A stretch of 64,000 nucleotides of DNA from a virus (IMGVR_UViG_3300005264_000001:28962-92961); one strand, 5' to 3'. Positions 1-9,360 are shown, counted from the stretch's first letter. Notes: generated by a model not told the origin, from the sequence alone. Numbers and translations: made by a program.

Positions 1-3
1 TTT

Positions 4-1752
4 TTATTTAACCCTCATAATCCAAGTCATAGATATTGCTTGGAAAGGTGTACCTGAAGTTTTAGACCCTGTGTTTGAGTATTGAGTTGTTCCATGAACA
101 CCACTACTACCTGATGTTTTATAAGTATAACTATGATTATGATTTGGTAGATAATCTTCTGTTCTATTTATACCACTAGTTCCTCCTCCATAAATAATTC
201 TAGCGTCTCCATTTAAATTTCTAATTGTTTTTCCATTAAAAGGACTTTCAATATCATCCAAAACTTGACCATTACACTCTACAAAATTATTGTAGGGTAA
301 AATTCCTGTAGCACTTTTAAAAACTACATCTTGATATGTAGAATATCCTGTGTAACTTCCTCCTGGGTCACTTTCACCAAATAGTTTAAATGTCGTTGAA
401 GCATCCCAAACACCATTATAATTATAAACAATGTTGTAATCATTAGCATCTTCATCTAAATCACAATTTACTAATGTTACTCCATTTATTACTAAAGACC
501 CACTTAAAGATACTTCCTGATTATCTCCTGTCACTAAAAAAGATATATTTATTGAATTACCAACAGTAAACCCTAAATTTATAAAATCTTGCCCTGTTTT
601 ATTTAGCAAATCATGACTACCCTCAGATAAACCTGATGCTGTTAAAGTGTTAAAAGAATGTTCAACACCTCCCACAAGATTTTTATCCCAAGGTAAAATA
701 CAACCAATAGGAACCATAGGACTATATATTTGATTTCTATTCATAGTTTCCCAATCATTAGTTCCTTTTACAATAAAATCTCCTTGATTACCATCAGGTA
801 AAGATTCTCCGTATTCATAACCATCTTCAGTTACATTAATTTTTACAACTTTTCCAGCATCTCCTTCTACAATTACAGGTAATTTTGTTCCTGAAGAACT
901 AACTCCTCCTACACAAATAATTGAACCACTTTCTACAAGTCCAAAAGTAACAATAGCAGACTCTTCATCAATTCTTTGTATATCTGTTGGTATAATATCA
1001 TATCCATTCACATCTAAAACTTGTATTAAAACTTCTTTATTTCCTAATTTGTGATTCACTGTTACAGAAATTTCATTCTCAAATGTTGTCTTATGATAAC
1101 CATTATTCATACCTACACCACCTATTACAATAACTCTTCCACTTGTTAAAGCACTAAAATGAATATTTACAGAGTTTGCGTCAACACTTGTCACTCTATC
1201 AGGTTCAATTAATTCATTGTTACTATCATATACTTGAATAATTGGTTGTTCATCTCCTAAATTGTGAGTTACAAGAATAGATGTTTCGTTTGTAAAATCT
1301 AATACTTTTCTACCAAATGTACTACCTCCTGAACCTGCTCCACCAATATTTAATACTCTAATATCTTTTAAAGAACTCGTTATATTTGTTGATGTTGTAT
1401 TCCAAATTAATAGACCAACACAATAATAATTTGTACTGTCATATTCAGGTGGTATACCTAAAATACTTAATGTTCCTTGAATGTATGATACAACTCCTGT
1501 ATTACTTATAAGTAATAAGTCTGTTCTTGCATTTACTCCACCATAAATATTATATTCTATTCCTGTTTGTTCCTCTACTTCAACCAACTCCTTCCCGAAG
1601 AATAATTGACCAGCTTTTACTTTTAGAGTTCCTCCTGTGATTTCTATCTCACAACCATTTAGAACACCAATAGAATTTCCTTTCGCCATATTGTTTAATT
1701 CTGGTGAAAATAATTTTTCTTGTTGTCCTCCTTTGAATTTTAATCCTGTCAT
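4..1752 (-). CDS. tail fibre / collar protein
   Basis: A 582-residue protein, the last gene of the leftward virion module. Two tandem fibre repeats are visible around residues 150-215 and 222-290, each with a V-x-HxLG...IQVxD pattern and a closing G(V)IxxGGVG. The C-terminal ~110 residues resemble a phage tail collar domain: a Gly-Gly-Gly turn, then an NHNH histidine cluster near residue 535 and a final W-x-MR-x-K. Fibre tips of this type bind host surfaces and often coordinate metal through the His cluster. A late box (1775-1790) lies directly upstream. The receptor cannot be inferred. Confidence 0.8.
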   Translation of the reverse strand: MTGLKFKGGQQEKLFSPELNNMAKGNSIGVLNGCEIEITGGTLKVKAGQLFFGKELVEVEEQTGIEYNIYGGVNARTDLLLISNTGVVSYIQGTLSILGIPPEYDSTNYYCVGLLIWNTTSTNITSSLKDIRVLNIGGAGSGGSTFGRKVLDFTNETSILVTHNLGDEQPIIQVYDSNNELIEPDRVTSVDANSVNIHFSALTSGRVIVIGGVGMNNGYHKTTFENEISVTVNHKLGNKEVLIQVLDVNGYDIIPTDIQRIDEESAIVTFGLVESGSIICVGGVSSSGTKLPVIVEGDAGKVVKINVTEDGYEYGESLPDGNQGDFIVKGTNDWETMNRNQIYSPMVPIGCILPWDKNLVGGVEHSFNTLTASGLSEGSHDLLNKTGQDFINLGFTVGNSINISFLVTGDNQEVSLSGSLVINGVTLVNCDLDEDANDYNIVYNYNGVWDASTTFKLFGESDPGGSYTGYSTYQDVVFKSATGILPYNNFVECNGQVLDDIESPFNGKTIRNLNGDARIIYGGGTSGINRTEDYLPNHNHSYTYKTSGSSGVHGTTQYSNTGSKTSGTPFQAISMTWIMRVK

Positions 1753-1774
1753 ATTAATAAATAATAAAAATTAG

Positions 1775-1790
1775 TTTTTAAATATATTTT
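1775..1790 (-). promoter_or_regulatory. late TATA box for the tail fibre gene
   Basis: On the minus strand this reads AAAATATATTTAAAAA and ends 22 nt before the fibre ATG. The following 40 bp are identical to the sequence upstream of the baseplate J gene at 4371-4410. Confidence 0.7.
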
Positions 1791-1792
1791 AA

Positions 1793-2326
1793 TTAAAGTA
1801 AAAAATCTGGTCCATTTACATAACTTAAATTTGATGTAACTACTGAGAACTTAGCAAAAAAGTCTACTGTTTTCACAAGAACACCAGCTGCTTTTGTTGA
1901 ATCAATTATACTCCTTATCTTTACTTCACTTAAATCTATTAAAGGAGTGATGTAAATATCTACATTAAACACAAGATTTCTAATCTCATTAAATAAAATA
2001 TCATCCTCATCAACATCAATCTCTTTTCTAATATTATTCATAATGGCTTGTTCTGTACCACTTAATACAGTTTCATTTCCACTTAATGAAAGTAATCTTA
2101 CTTTATAATCTTCATCTAGTTCATCTTTTTTTCTATCTAACCCAAACAATAAACCTAATTTATCTAAATAAATTCCTGTAGAACTCTCAATGAAAACATA
2201 ATCTAAATCTATCAATGCTAATTCTCTAACATTGTGTAAAGCTATCTCAATCGCATCAAATAAATATTTATTATTTGAACCCTCTTCTTTATTAAAAGAT
2301 GTTGGAAAATTATCTAACATTTCCAT
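1793..2326 (-). CDS. baseplate protein, P2 gpI-like (putative)
   Basis: A 177-residue protein placed between the baseplate-J protein and the tail fibre, the place of P2 gpI or DUF2313-type proteins that connect baseplate and fibre. The N-terminal half carries a DxxxGxxLDxLGxxFGLxR pattern around residues 44-70. A similar 'DxATGxYLDKLGxxxGIxR' element occurs at the start of the neighbouring J-like protein, supporting a shared baseplate wedge fold. Its start codon overlaps the end of the J-like gene within the same mRNA. Assignment rests on order and this motif. Confidence 0.6.
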   Translation of the reverse strand: MEMLDNFPTSFNKEEGSNNKYLFDAIEIALHNVRELALIDLDYVFIESSTGIYLDKLGLLFGLDRKKDELDEDYKVRLLSLSGNETVLSGTEQAIMNNIRKEIDVDEDDILFNEIRNLVFNVDIYITPLIDLSEVKIRSIIDSTKAAGVLVKTVDFFAKFSVVTSNLSYVNGPDFLL

Positions 2327-2327
2327 T

Positions 2328-4370
2328 TTAATTCACCAGTACAATATGAGTTCCATTAACTGCTGCATCCGTATCAGGTATAGATAAATCACTCATAACA
2401 CCATTAATACTATTAACAACAATATTATCTAGTCCATCTGTAGACATACCAATCTTGTAAATCTCAGCTAATAAAACATTTTCACCTAATTTTAAGTTTC
2501 CTATGTATGTATTAATTCCTGCTATTAAAGAATCTCTAACAACTGAAGCCAAATAATTTTCATTAACATCAATATTACAAGATACGACAACACTAATATA
2601 AGTAGGTTCTACAACATTATAATACACTCCCAAACTCTTAACAGTATCAACAACTTCCTTTACTCCTGTTAATTGTACAGGTGATAAAGTTCCAGTGATT
2701 CCTATAACATTTAAATTAAACCAACCTATTTTATTTGCTTCATAATCTACTAAAAAATTATCTCCGTTTGTTGGTTTTGTTCCAGCAATTAACCATACTA
2801 ATGTATTATTACTTGTTAACTCATAATCTGTATTTTCAATGTATGTTGTTGCTCCACTTGTTACAGTTGTAACACCACCTTGAATACTCTCGAATTTAAG
2901 TGTATAAGTATCTACTCCTGTATCATACACAAATGTTTCGTCTACAACATTAATTTTTGGTGTATCAATAATACTTGAACCTAAAACATAAGATAATGAA
3001 TCAACTCTACTTGTAATAGAATTTATATTATTAATATCAGAAATATTTTTAGTGTTTACAATTCTAGCTCTATAAATTTCATCTGATTCTAAATCAAGAC
3101 CATCTTTATATCCTTCATAATTAGATATAAAATCAATCTCCGGAATACTTGAAACTTTATAAATTACTTTCTCACTTGCTACATTACCATTAATTCCTAT
3201 TTGAGTTGCTTCTACATTTACATCAACTGATGTTGGAATTAGAGTATACTCCATATTAGTCTCATTGTCTGGAAAATTGTTAAAACTTGTAGGTGCTAAA
3301 TTAATGTATTTTCCATGATATGGTGTTAAATCTCCTTGTAATAAACCACCAAACATAATTTCTTTTTCTGCAATAATATCAGTAATGTTATTTGTTACAA
3401 CTTTCATGTAATAATAATTTAATTTTGTCCAGTCAATAGTTCCATATAGACTTAAATCTTTACTCTCTGATGTTGCTGATAAAAAGTTCCATCCAATTTT
3501 TAATGGTTTTGTTAATTCTGCTCTATCACTAACACTTGTTCCTAAAGATACAGTTAAACTTTTAATTTTATCTAGAGTTGATTGGTCTTTAACTTTAATA
3601 TAAAATCCTGCTCCTTGTAATTCACTAGTTACTAAAGAACCTGTCTTACTGTAACTTATTGTATCTACTGTTGTATTATTCTTTAATAGACTGAATGTAT
3701 TCTCACTTGTGATACCTTCATCTGTTTCTATGTTCATATCTTGTGTATTTGCTCCTGATATCCAAATCCCGTCAGTACAATCATCTAACATATCAAAATT
3801 ATCAATAAAGTTCATTTCTCCTTCATCTATTTTATACTCAATATCTTTTGTATACGTTACAGGACTTCCTGCTCTTGTAATACTCATATTATCTAAACCA
3901 TTAAAGAATCTTTGTCCGGGAGCATAGAATATTTTTCCTGTTTCATAATTTGCTTCACTTGGTAATGTTGTTGAAAATACAACATCATCTAAAGTTACAA
4001 ATGAAATCTGTCCATTATCAAGTGTTGGTTGTGTTGATACAACTAATCCAGCAGGTAAACTAAAATTTGAAGTTGTTGGTTCATTTCTTAAAAATGTAAC
4101 TATACCTTTTGACTTCTCACCTTGGATTCTGTTTATTCCTACATAACTTCCTAACTTGTCTATGTACTCACCTGTTGCTGTGTCAATAAAACATTGATTA
4201 TTTAAATACTCAGCGTATGTTTGTACGTCTTCAATTCCTGTTGCAACACTTGTTGAAAAAACATCGATAACACTTCCTGTATTTACGTCGTTTATATCAT
4301 CAGAATTACTTGAGAAATCCCATTTTATATCAGCTGCATACTCTTCAACTGATTTCTTTATAATTACCAT
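2328..4370 (-). CDS. baseplate wedge protein, J family
   Basis: A 680-residue protein, longer than P2 gpJ (about 300 residues), with an internal insertion of roughly 300 residues of beta-rich sequence. The N-terminal part has the IDTATGEYIDKLG element (residues ~60-75) seen in baseplate J and T4 gp6-like proteins. The C-terminal part has the typical IxxxINxYIxxLxLGExxLxAEIYKIGM segment (residues ~615-650), also characteristic of this family. It forms the wedge that links the hub to the fibres. A late box at 4393-4408 drives it. Confidence 0.8.
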   Translation of the reverse strand: MVIIKKSVEEYAADIKWDFSSNSDDINDVNTGSVIDVFSTSVATGIEDVQTYAEYLNNQCFIDTATGEYIDKLGSYVGINRIQGEKSKGIVTFLRNEPTTSNFSLPAGLVVSTQPTLDNGQISFVTLDDVVFSTTLPSEANYETGKIFYAPGQRFFNGLDNMSITRAGSPVTYTKDIEYKIDEGEMNFIDNFDMLDDCTDGIWISGANTQDMNIETDEGITSENTFSLLKNNTTVDTISYSKTGSLVTSELQGAGFYIKVKDQSTLDKIKSLTVSLGTSVSDRAELTKPLKIGWNFLSATSESKDLSLYGTIDWTKLNYYYMKVVTNNITDIIAEKEIMFGGLLQGDLTPYHGKYINLAPTSFNNFPDNETNMEYTLIPTSVDVNVEATQIGINGNVASEKVIYKVSSIPEIDFISNYEGYKDGLDLESDEIYRARIVNTKNISDINNINSITSRVDSLSYVLGSSIIDTPKINVVDETFVYDTGVDTYTLKFESIQGGVTTVTSGATTYIENTDYELTSNNTLVWLIAGTKPTNGDNFLVDYEANKIGWFNLNVIGITGTLSPVQLTGVKEVVDTVKSLGVYYNVVEPTYISVVVSCNIDVNENYLASVVRDSLIAGINTYIGNLKLGENVLLAEIYKIGMSTDGLDNIVVNSINGVMSDLSIPDTDAAVNGTHIVLVN

Positions 4371-4392
4371 ATTAATAAATAATAAAAATTAG

Positions 4393-4408
4393 TTTTTAAA
4401 TATATTTT
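4393..4408 (-). promoter_or_regulatory. late TATA box for the baseplate J operon
   Basis: Minus-strand AAAATATATTTAAAAA ending 22 nt before the ATG at 4370. No Shine-Dalgarno sequence is visible between the box and the start. Confidence 0.7.
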
Positions 4409-4409
4409 A

Positions 4410-4766
4410 TTATAATGTTATTGTAATCGTATCATTATTTATTGATATAATGGAAATAACTATATTTAACTTGTCTCCTACTTGTTCAGTTTTAATTGAT
4501 TCAATAGTTTTAATTCTTGCTTCTTGTCTCAAACTTTCTGCTATTAAACCTTTTGCTCTTATCTCATTATTCTTACCACCTAATACTTTGTGTAATTCAC
4601 TACCGTATTGTTGCATAAAATATGAACCTATACTACATAACAATCTTAACTTAATTGCTTGTGCTAGATTTTCTTTATCACTAATTGTTGAGATTTCACC
4701 TAAACTATTAAAACTAATGTCTCCATCTTCATTTAAAGCAATATCTGTTCCTAAATCTTCTGTCAT
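4410..4766 (-). CDS. baseplate wedge protein, gp25/GPW family
   Basis: A 118-residue protein of the usual size for T4 gp25 / P2 gpW-like wedge proteins. It shows the family pattern: an acidic N-terminus, then ExLxQAIKLRLLxxxGSYxxxxxYGSxLHxxLG around residues 33-65, and a C-terminal beta-rich arm. Its position upstream of the J-like protein matches contractile-tail gene order. A late-type box (TTTTTTAAACTTATT at 4787-4801 on the plus strand) lies upstream, back to back with the early promoter of the rightward gene at 4841. Confidence 0.75.
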   Translation of the reverse strand: MTEDLGTDIALNEDGDISFNSLGEISTISDKENLAQAIKLRLLCSIGSYFMQQYGSELHKVLGGKNNEIRAKGLIAESLRQEARIKTIESIKTEQVGDKLNIVISIISINNDTITITL

Positions 4767-4805
4767 ACTATTAATAATAAAAAATGTTTTTTAAACTTAT
4801 TTATA

Positions 4806-4819
4806 CAAAGACTTATAAA
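4806..4819 (+). promoter_or_regulatory. early promoter (TATA box)
   Basis: CAAAGACTTATAAA ends 21 nt before the ATG at 4841. It faces away from the late promoter of the gp25-like gene, so a 74-bp spacer holds one early and one late promoter back to back. Confidence 0.75.
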
Positions 4820-4840
4820 GACTAGAACATTAATAATATT

Positions 4841-5101
4841 ATGGTAAGAGAAAACAACCAAAAGAGACAAGAACTGATAAACTTCTTTACAGAAGAAAAC
4901 TTATTTACTAAAGAAGAAATCACAAATATTTTAGATTATGATAACTTAACACTTGAAAAAATAGAAGAATACAAAGAATTATGTATGACAAGACATTTAA
5001 ATCATTTAGATGCTGGTAACAAGAAAGAGAGTGAAGCATATTATGATGTATGGTCAAATTTATACACTTTAGATAAAAAGAATTTTGGAGGTAGTGAATA
5101 A
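4841..5101 (+). CDS. small early protein, unknown
   Basis: An 86-residue charged protein starting MVRENNQKRQ, first gene of a four-gene rightward early unit set inside the tail module. I recognise no family. The start is fixed by the TATA box 21 nt upstream (leaderless). The first 12 coding bases, ATGGTAAGAGAA, are shared with three other early genes (6771, 40749 on the minus strand, 63599), so promoter and start appear to have been copied as one piece. Confidence 0.75.
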   Translation: MVRENNQKRQELINFFTEENLFTKEEITNILDYDNLTLEKIEEYKELCMTRHLNHLDAGNKKESEAYYDVWSNLYTLDKKNFGGSE

Positions 5102-5102
5102 A

Positions 5103-5495
5103 ATGAAAGCTAAAACAGAATTACAAAAGAAAATTGAAAAGATGCATAAAAAAGATTTAGACTTATACAAAGAAATAGTAAGTACTTCGTACGAAGCAGC
5201 AAAAGAATTTGTAATTGAGAACTACGGTAAGTGGTTTAAATCAGGACCAGTATATTTTATGATACCAAAAGAAGGTAGAGGATTAATAACAAGATTCGTT
5301 GTAGAAATGAAAGAAGGTAAATACATAGCTAAAATTGTAACAGATTGTGATTACAAATTATTTGCTATTATGTTTTATGAAAAATTTAGTTTTGATAAAA
5401 TGGAAGAGATTTCACAAGAGGAATACTTAGAAGCACAAGATATTTTTCAAAACATTAGAAATTTAGAAAAAAGAATGGAGAAATTTAACAAATGA
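5103..5495 (+). CDS. unknown early protein
   Basis: A 130-residue lysine-rich protein with a charged helical N-terminus and no recognisable family. A strong Shine-Dalgarno GGAGGT (5087-5092) lies 10 nt before the ATG, inside the end of the preceding gene. That favours this ATG over an in-frame TTG at 5085. It overlaps the next gene by 4 nt, showing an operon with coupled translation. Confidence 0.75.
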   Translation: MKAKTELQKKIEKMHKKDLDLYKEIVSTSYEAAKEFVIENYGKWFKSGPVYFMIPKEGRGLITRFVVEMKEGKYIAKIVTDCDYKLFAIMFYEKFSFDKMEEISQEEYLEAQDIFQNIRNLEKRMEKFNK

Positions 5496-5950
5496 ATGAG
5501 AAAAAAGATTGTATAATTATGGACATCGATGGATGTTTAGCAGATAACACAGAAGTTTTTGAAACTTGTTGTAAAGAAGATGGTTCATTTGATTATAAGA
5601 AACATATAGAATTGTTACCAAATATGAAAGTAAACGATTGGTGTGTAGAATTAAATCAAATCTACTATCATAAACATACAAGTATAATTGTTACAGCACG
5701 TAAGGAAAGTCGTCGAGAATTGACCGAGAAGTGGCTTAAAGATAATTGTATTTGTTATGATAGACTTGTAATGCATCCCGGCCGTGATATGAAAGATGAG
5801 GATTACAAAGTAAGTGCAGTTAATAAATTAGCTGAACAATATAATATTTTACTTTGTGTTGAAGATTCACCTAAAAATGTTGATGCTTTAAGAAGTAATG
5901 GTTATTTAGTTTTACAACCTAATCACTTATATGAGGTAAATAAAGAATGA
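5492..5950 (+). CDS. HAD-family phosphatase, polynucleotide 3'-phosphatase-like
   Basis: A 152-residue protein with the haloacid dehalogenase motifs in order: DxDGxLAD (motif I, residues ~11-18, nucleophile Asp), VTAR (motif II, ~68), a conserved Lys region (~108) and VEDSPKNVD (motif IV, ~126). Size and motif spacing resemble the phosphatase half of T4 polynucleotide kinase, which removes 3'-phosphates from RNA or DNA ends; there is no kinase half. With RtcB and an Rnl2-type ligase encoded in the same window, a role in RNA end healing is plausible. A nucleotidase or other small-molecule HAD role is the alternative. Confidence 0.75.
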   Translation: MNEKKDCIIMDIDGCLADNTEVFETCCKEDGSFDYKKHIELLPNMKVNDWCVELNQIYYHKHTSIIVTARKESRRELTEKWLKDNCICYDRLVMHPGRDMKDEDYKVSAVNKLAEQYNILLCVEDSPKNVDALRSNGYLVLQPNHLYEVNKE

Positions 5951-6144
5951 AACCAACTTTAACAAAATCAATGATAGTACCTTATCTTATTATATTTTAT
6001 TCTATGATGACTATATTTTTTGTTGATGTAACAGTGTTTATTAAGATACTTTGGGGTGTTGTAATCGCATTAAATATTCACACAATCTTAAAAGAATATG
6101 AACACTTAGAAATAATGAACAATATAAGAAATGGTAAGTTTTAA
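5947..6144 (+). CDS. small membrane protein, unknown
   Basis: 65 residues. Residues ~10-45 form one or two hydrophobic segments (PYLIIFYSMMTIFF and IKILWGVVIALNI) followed by a charged tail. It overlaps the HAD phosphatase gene by an ATGA junction and is the last gene of this early unit. Function is unknown. Confidence 0.6.
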   Translation: MKPTLTKSMIVPYLIIFYSMMTIFFVDVTVFIKILWGVVIALNIHTILKEYEHLEIMNNIRNGKF

Positions 6145-6151
6145 AGAATGA

Positions 6152-6676
6152 TTATTTAGAATCATTAATAGTGATTCTTGCTTCGTGGTCTGCTAGTGTG
6201 GCTTCAATTTGTTCTAATTTAGTTTTACTAAATGAAGGACTTCCGTCCATATTAATAAATCTATAATCACTACATCTAAAAGTAATAGAATTATCGTCTT
6301 TTAGATGCATATAAGTACCATTTTCTTTTGCTGATACAATATATTCACCTTGTTTTATAGGGAGAACATTATCCGGTGAGCTTGTAAAGTCATCATACAA
6401 ATTACCTAATACAATCGGAGTTGTATTATCTACAAATCCAACTAATACAATATCATTAATTTTAGGTAACATAATTTGACCTTTTAAATTACCCATACCT
6501 AATCCAGCACATTGTACATTATCATATTGTAAATTAAAATTAAGTCTTTTGATATTGACATTTCCTGTTGTAACATTAACACCTGTAACTACATATTTAT
6601 CTAAAGATTTAGTTGATTTGATTTCTTCTTTAATTAGTTCTTTTAGAACTTCTTTAAATGATTTAATAAATTTCAT
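6152..6676 (-). CDS. baseplate spike protein, gpV/gp45-like
   Basis: A 174-residue protein. After a basic coiled N-terminus (1-28) comes a beta-rich OB-fold-like region (residues ~45-110) containing GQxxLPxINDxVLVGFVDNTTPIVLGxLYD, the signature of phage spike proteins such as P2 gpV and Mu gp45. These form the central needle under the tail tube. The C-terminal ~30 residues look coiled-coil. It is separated from the hub gene by a rightward early unit. A late box of the TTTTTTAAACTTATTTA type lies at 6697-6713. Confidence 0.8.
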   Translation of the reverse strand: MKFIKSFKEVLKELIKEEIKSTKSLDKYVVTGVNVTTGNVNIKRLNFNLQYDNVQCAGLGMGNLKGQIMLPKINDIVLVGFVDNTTPIVLGNLYDDFTSSPDNVLPIKQGEYIVSAKENGTYMHLKDDNSITFRCSDYRFINMDGSPSFSKTKLEQIEATLADHEARITINDSK

Positions 6677-6734
6677 AATAAGATTAATAAAAAATGTTTT
6701 TTAAACTTATTTATAAGTCTTTGTATTGAGAAAA

Positions 6735-6749
6735 GCAAAGACTTATAAA
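6735..6749 (+). promoter_or_regulatory. early promoter, member of a duplicated cassette
   Basis: GCAAAGACTTATAAA ends 21 nt before the ATG at 6771. The stretch 6727-6780, including the start of the gene, is nearly identical to the reverse complement of 40741-40796. Confidence 0.75.
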
Positions 6750-6770
6750 GGTTCAATCATTACTATTAGT

Positions 6771-7157
6771 ATGGTAAGAGAAAATCACTTTAAGAGTCAA
6801 AAAGTAAGCGAGAGAACAATAAAAATGATGAAAGAATTGTTAAATACAGATATGATTTGGTATGATACAAAAGTTCCAACATACACACAAATCTTTGCAT
6901 GGATTACAGAATTCAGAAAAGATATCGAATTACAATCATTTAGTAAATTTAGAGCAGAACACGATACTCATAATGCATCAGGTAAGATAATAATGAAAAC
7001 AACTAGATGTGATGCTTTTAGATTCACTTTACATATGGGAAATAGATTATTTGTAGAATTTAATAGTGATAAGTGTGATGATGTAACTAGAGCACTCGTT
7101 AGTTTTTTAGCTGGACATAAATCTATGTCTAATTGTTATGAAAAGAGACAATACTAA
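6771..7157 (+). CDS. unknown early protein
   Basis: A 128-residue protein beginning MVRENHFKSQK. I recognise no family. The region around residues 60-115 is mixed alpha/beta with several Cys and aromatic residues (TTRCDAFRFTLHMG). A longer frame opens upstream at a TTG but runs through the TATA box, so the ATG at 6771 is the better start. Confidence 0.7.
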   Translation: MVRENHFKSQKVSERTIKMMKELLNTDMIWYDTKVPTYTQIFAWITEFRKDIELQSFSKFRAEHDTHNASGKIIMKTTRCDAFRFTLHMGNRLFVEFNSDKCDDVTRALVSFLAGHKSMSNCYEKRQY

Positions 7158-7162
7158 ATAAA

Positions 7163-7170
7163 TTTATAAA
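7163..7170 (+). promoter_or_regulatory. early TATA box
   Basis: TTTATAAA ending 24 nt before the ATG at 7195, with no Shine-Dalgarno sequence. Confidence 0.6.
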
Positions 7171-7194
7171 TGATTACAAATTAATAATATTAAA

Positions 7195-7761
7195 ATGGTT
7201 AAATTAATAAAAACATATAAAGGTTTTGAGGTGTATGCATCTCGAGTAGAACAAGATGAAGGAGAGAAAGGTAATGTGTACTTTTTATCGAGCATAAGTA
7301 TACCTAAGAAGCACCCTAGGTATAACACTAAGAATCCATATTTTACAGATGCTGATTTTAATAATGAAGAATATGAGATTGATACATATAGAATTGGGGA
7401 TGTTTGGGGACAAGCAAAGAAATACATTAATAAATTCTTATTAACAAATAAAACAACTACTAAAGAAAGATTGGAAATGTTAAGTGAGAGATTAAATTCA
7501 AATGATTTTAAATTTAAACTTGAATTATCAAGAGAAGGAAAAGATATCTTAAATAAAAAGATTAGTGCTGTTAAAGAACCTGAAGTATTTAAAAAGATAT
7601 CAAATATGAGTAAAGCTATATTTAAAGATGAAGAATCAATCAAGAAGATACCAAATCTAGTATCAGCTTATTTGAAAGGTTCTAGAAAAATGATTGTATT
7701 AGAATTTTTCACAAAAGACAAGAAAAGATATCCAATAACTTATAATATTAAAGAATTATAA
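7195..7761 (+). CDS. unknown early protein
   Basis: A 188-residue basic protein with its own TATA box. N-terminal residues 1-70 are beta-rich; residues 80-150 are Lys/Glu-rich and probably helical. I recognise no family. It ends IKEL-stop, and its TAA is followed at once by TATA-like sequence serving the next gene. Confidence 0.7.
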   Translation: MVKLIKTYKGFEVYASRVEQDEGEKGNVYFLSSISIPKKHPRYNTKNPYFTDADFNNEEYEIDTYRIGDVWGQAKKYINKFLLTNKTTTKERLEMLSERLNSNDFKFKLELSREGKDILNKKISAVKEPEVFKKISNMSKAIFKDEESIKKIPNLVSAYLKGSRKMIVLEFFTKDKKRYPITYNIKEL

Positions 7762-7795
7762 TTTATAAATCTTTATAAACAACAACTAATTTTAT

Positions 7796-7810
7796 CGAAA
7801 GACTTATAAA
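7796..7810 (+). promoter_or_regulatory. early promoter, copy 1 of a ~62-bp cassette
   Basis: CGAAAGACTTATAAA ends 21 nt before the ATG at 7832. The whole segment 7771-7832 is identical to the reverse complement of about 28508-28570, upstream of a different gene. Confidence 0.8.
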
Positions 7811-7831
7811 GGAGTAAGTATTACTATTATT

Positions 7832-8194
7832 ATGGTAAAAAGACAATTAAAAATAAATGACAGTAATAACAAGGAAAACCCAAATCAAAATGTTTGTGCT
7901 ATGATGGTAGCTAAAAGAATCGGTGTTGCTGACCATTCAAGATATTTACATACAATTCAAGATTTAGTGAAAGCATCAAGAAAATTTTTCACTGTTAGAA
8001 GTAGATTGAGTTCTTTAAAAGTTAAGTCTGTTGGTGGTAGTAGAAAACATTGTAAAGCAATCGGAGCAAGATTATACATAGCACATGTTAAAGGTCACGT
8101 TTTACTATTAAATAATGAAGGTAAAACTATTGTTGATACAGCTCCTAGAAAAATTGATAAAAGAAAATTAATTAGCTTTTATGCTATTTTCTAA
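7832..8194 (+). CDS. putative papain-like cysteine peptidase-fold protein
   Basis: A 120-residue basic protein. It has a Cys at residue ~22 (NVCAMMVAKRIG), and the C-terminal half carries ARLYIAHVKGHVLLL followed by IVDTAPRK. This Cys ... GH-V ... D order matches small phage proteins with a papain-like fold, in which Cys, His and Asp form the catalytic triad. Which substrate it would cut, or whether it is active, cannot be told. It converges on the tail hub gene with a 4-nt overlap of the two 3' ends. Confidence 0.5.
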   Translation: MVKRQLKINDSNNKENPNQNVCAMMVAKRIGVADHSRYLHTIQDLVKASRKFFTVRSRLSSLKVKSVGGSRKHCKAIGARLYIAHVKGHVLLLNNEGKTIVDTAPRKIDKRKLISFYAIF

Positions 8195-9360
8195 AACTCA
8201 TAAGCTAATTGAGTTTTTTCTTCACCAGCTAATAATTCTGTATTCCACACTCCGTTCTCATCATCGAGTAAAACGTCTTCTGGAAAGTCATTTGCTGAGT
8301 TACTATATCCTGTAATACTACAAGTTACAGCATCACTACCACTTATTTTTATATCTAAAGTTTTGATAATCCAAACTTGACTAGCTGAAATTTTTGGATG
8401 GTCGTGTACTACAAATGTATCACCAACTTGAAAGTTCTTGTCAAAATTGTTTACATCGAACGATACAGTATAATTTTTAGCCATTTCTAACAGCTTAGCA
8501 CGTGCTATTTCACGACATTCCTCCTCTGAGAATACATCTCTTCTAAAGATTGGTAATATGTGTAATCTCTCGATGATTGGTTTAAATCCACCAATTAATT
8601 CAGATTCACGAGCTCCATTTTTAAGTTGATACGCTATTGGGTCAAATGCCAAACCTGTACAATTATTTCCTATAACTTGCACAGCATCATAACTATTTGA
8701 TAAATTTCCTGTGTTTATTTTTTCAATATTTGTATAAGGACTAAATACCCAAGCATCGACACTCTCAGCATTTAAATATTTTGGAAATTGTATCTTTAGG
8801 ACACCTTCTCCTGTTTGAAATATTTGTATTGCGTACTTCTCTTTAATGTTATTTAGTACTTCTCCAAAGTTATCATTATCATCAATCTTTAATTCAACGT
8901 TAGGTGAGATATTATCATCTATTGTATATTTTGGAATGAATCCTTTTAAATCAATATCCTTTTCAGCTTTAGACATTATTGTATCAATACTTCCTGTAAC
9001 ATATTCAACAGGTGCTGGTCTTTCAAAACAAATACCACTTGTAGATTTACAATTAATTGAGTAATGATAACCACTATTATCTTGCCTTAACTCAGGATAT
9101 TCAACATAACCATAAAATACAACTGGCATATTTCTTTCATTATACAACGCCAAATTAGTTTCGTCTATTGTTGTATCAAAATATAATTTAACTAAATCAT
9201 ATTTTTGTATGTTAGTTGTATCTACTTTTCCTTGTTTAAAGAAAGGTAAACTAAAAGATAATGTGTTGATTACATTATTCAAATCAAAACTTGCTGTGAA
9301 GTCATCACCAAAGTTAAAAACTTGGTCACCGATTTGTATTAAATGTTTCGTATATCTCAT
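8191..9360 (-). CDS. baseplate hub protein, gpD/gp27-like
   Basis: A 389-residue protein in the position of the late-control gpD / hub protein, between the tape measure region and the spike. It has a beta-rich N-terminus, a central part around residues 130-200 with IDTIMSKAEKDID and LNNIKEKYAIQIF, typical of hub proteins, and a C-terminal barrel (residues ~295-370) with FQVGDTFVVHDHP. Trimers of such proteins form the hub on which the spike sits. The stop codon is TAG. Confidence 0.7.
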   Translation of the reverse strand: MRYTKHLIQIGDQVFNFGDDFTASFDLNNVINTLSFSLPFFKQGKVDTTNIQKYDLVKLYFDTTIDETNLALYNERNMPVVFYGYVEYPELRQDNSGYHYSINCKSTSGICFERPAPVEYVTGSIDTIMSKAEKDIDLKGFIPKYTIDDNISPNVELKIDDNDNFGEVLNNIKEKYAIQIFQTGEGVLKIQFPKYLNAESVDAWVFSPYTNIEKINTGNLSNSYDAVQVIGNNCTGLAFDPIAYQLKNGARESELIGGFKPIIERLHILPIFRRDVFSEEECREIARAKLLEMAKNYTVSFDVNNFDKNFQVGDTFVVHDHPKISASQVWIIKTLDIKISGSDAVTCSITGYSNSANDFPEDVLLDDENGVWNTELLAGEEKTQLAYEF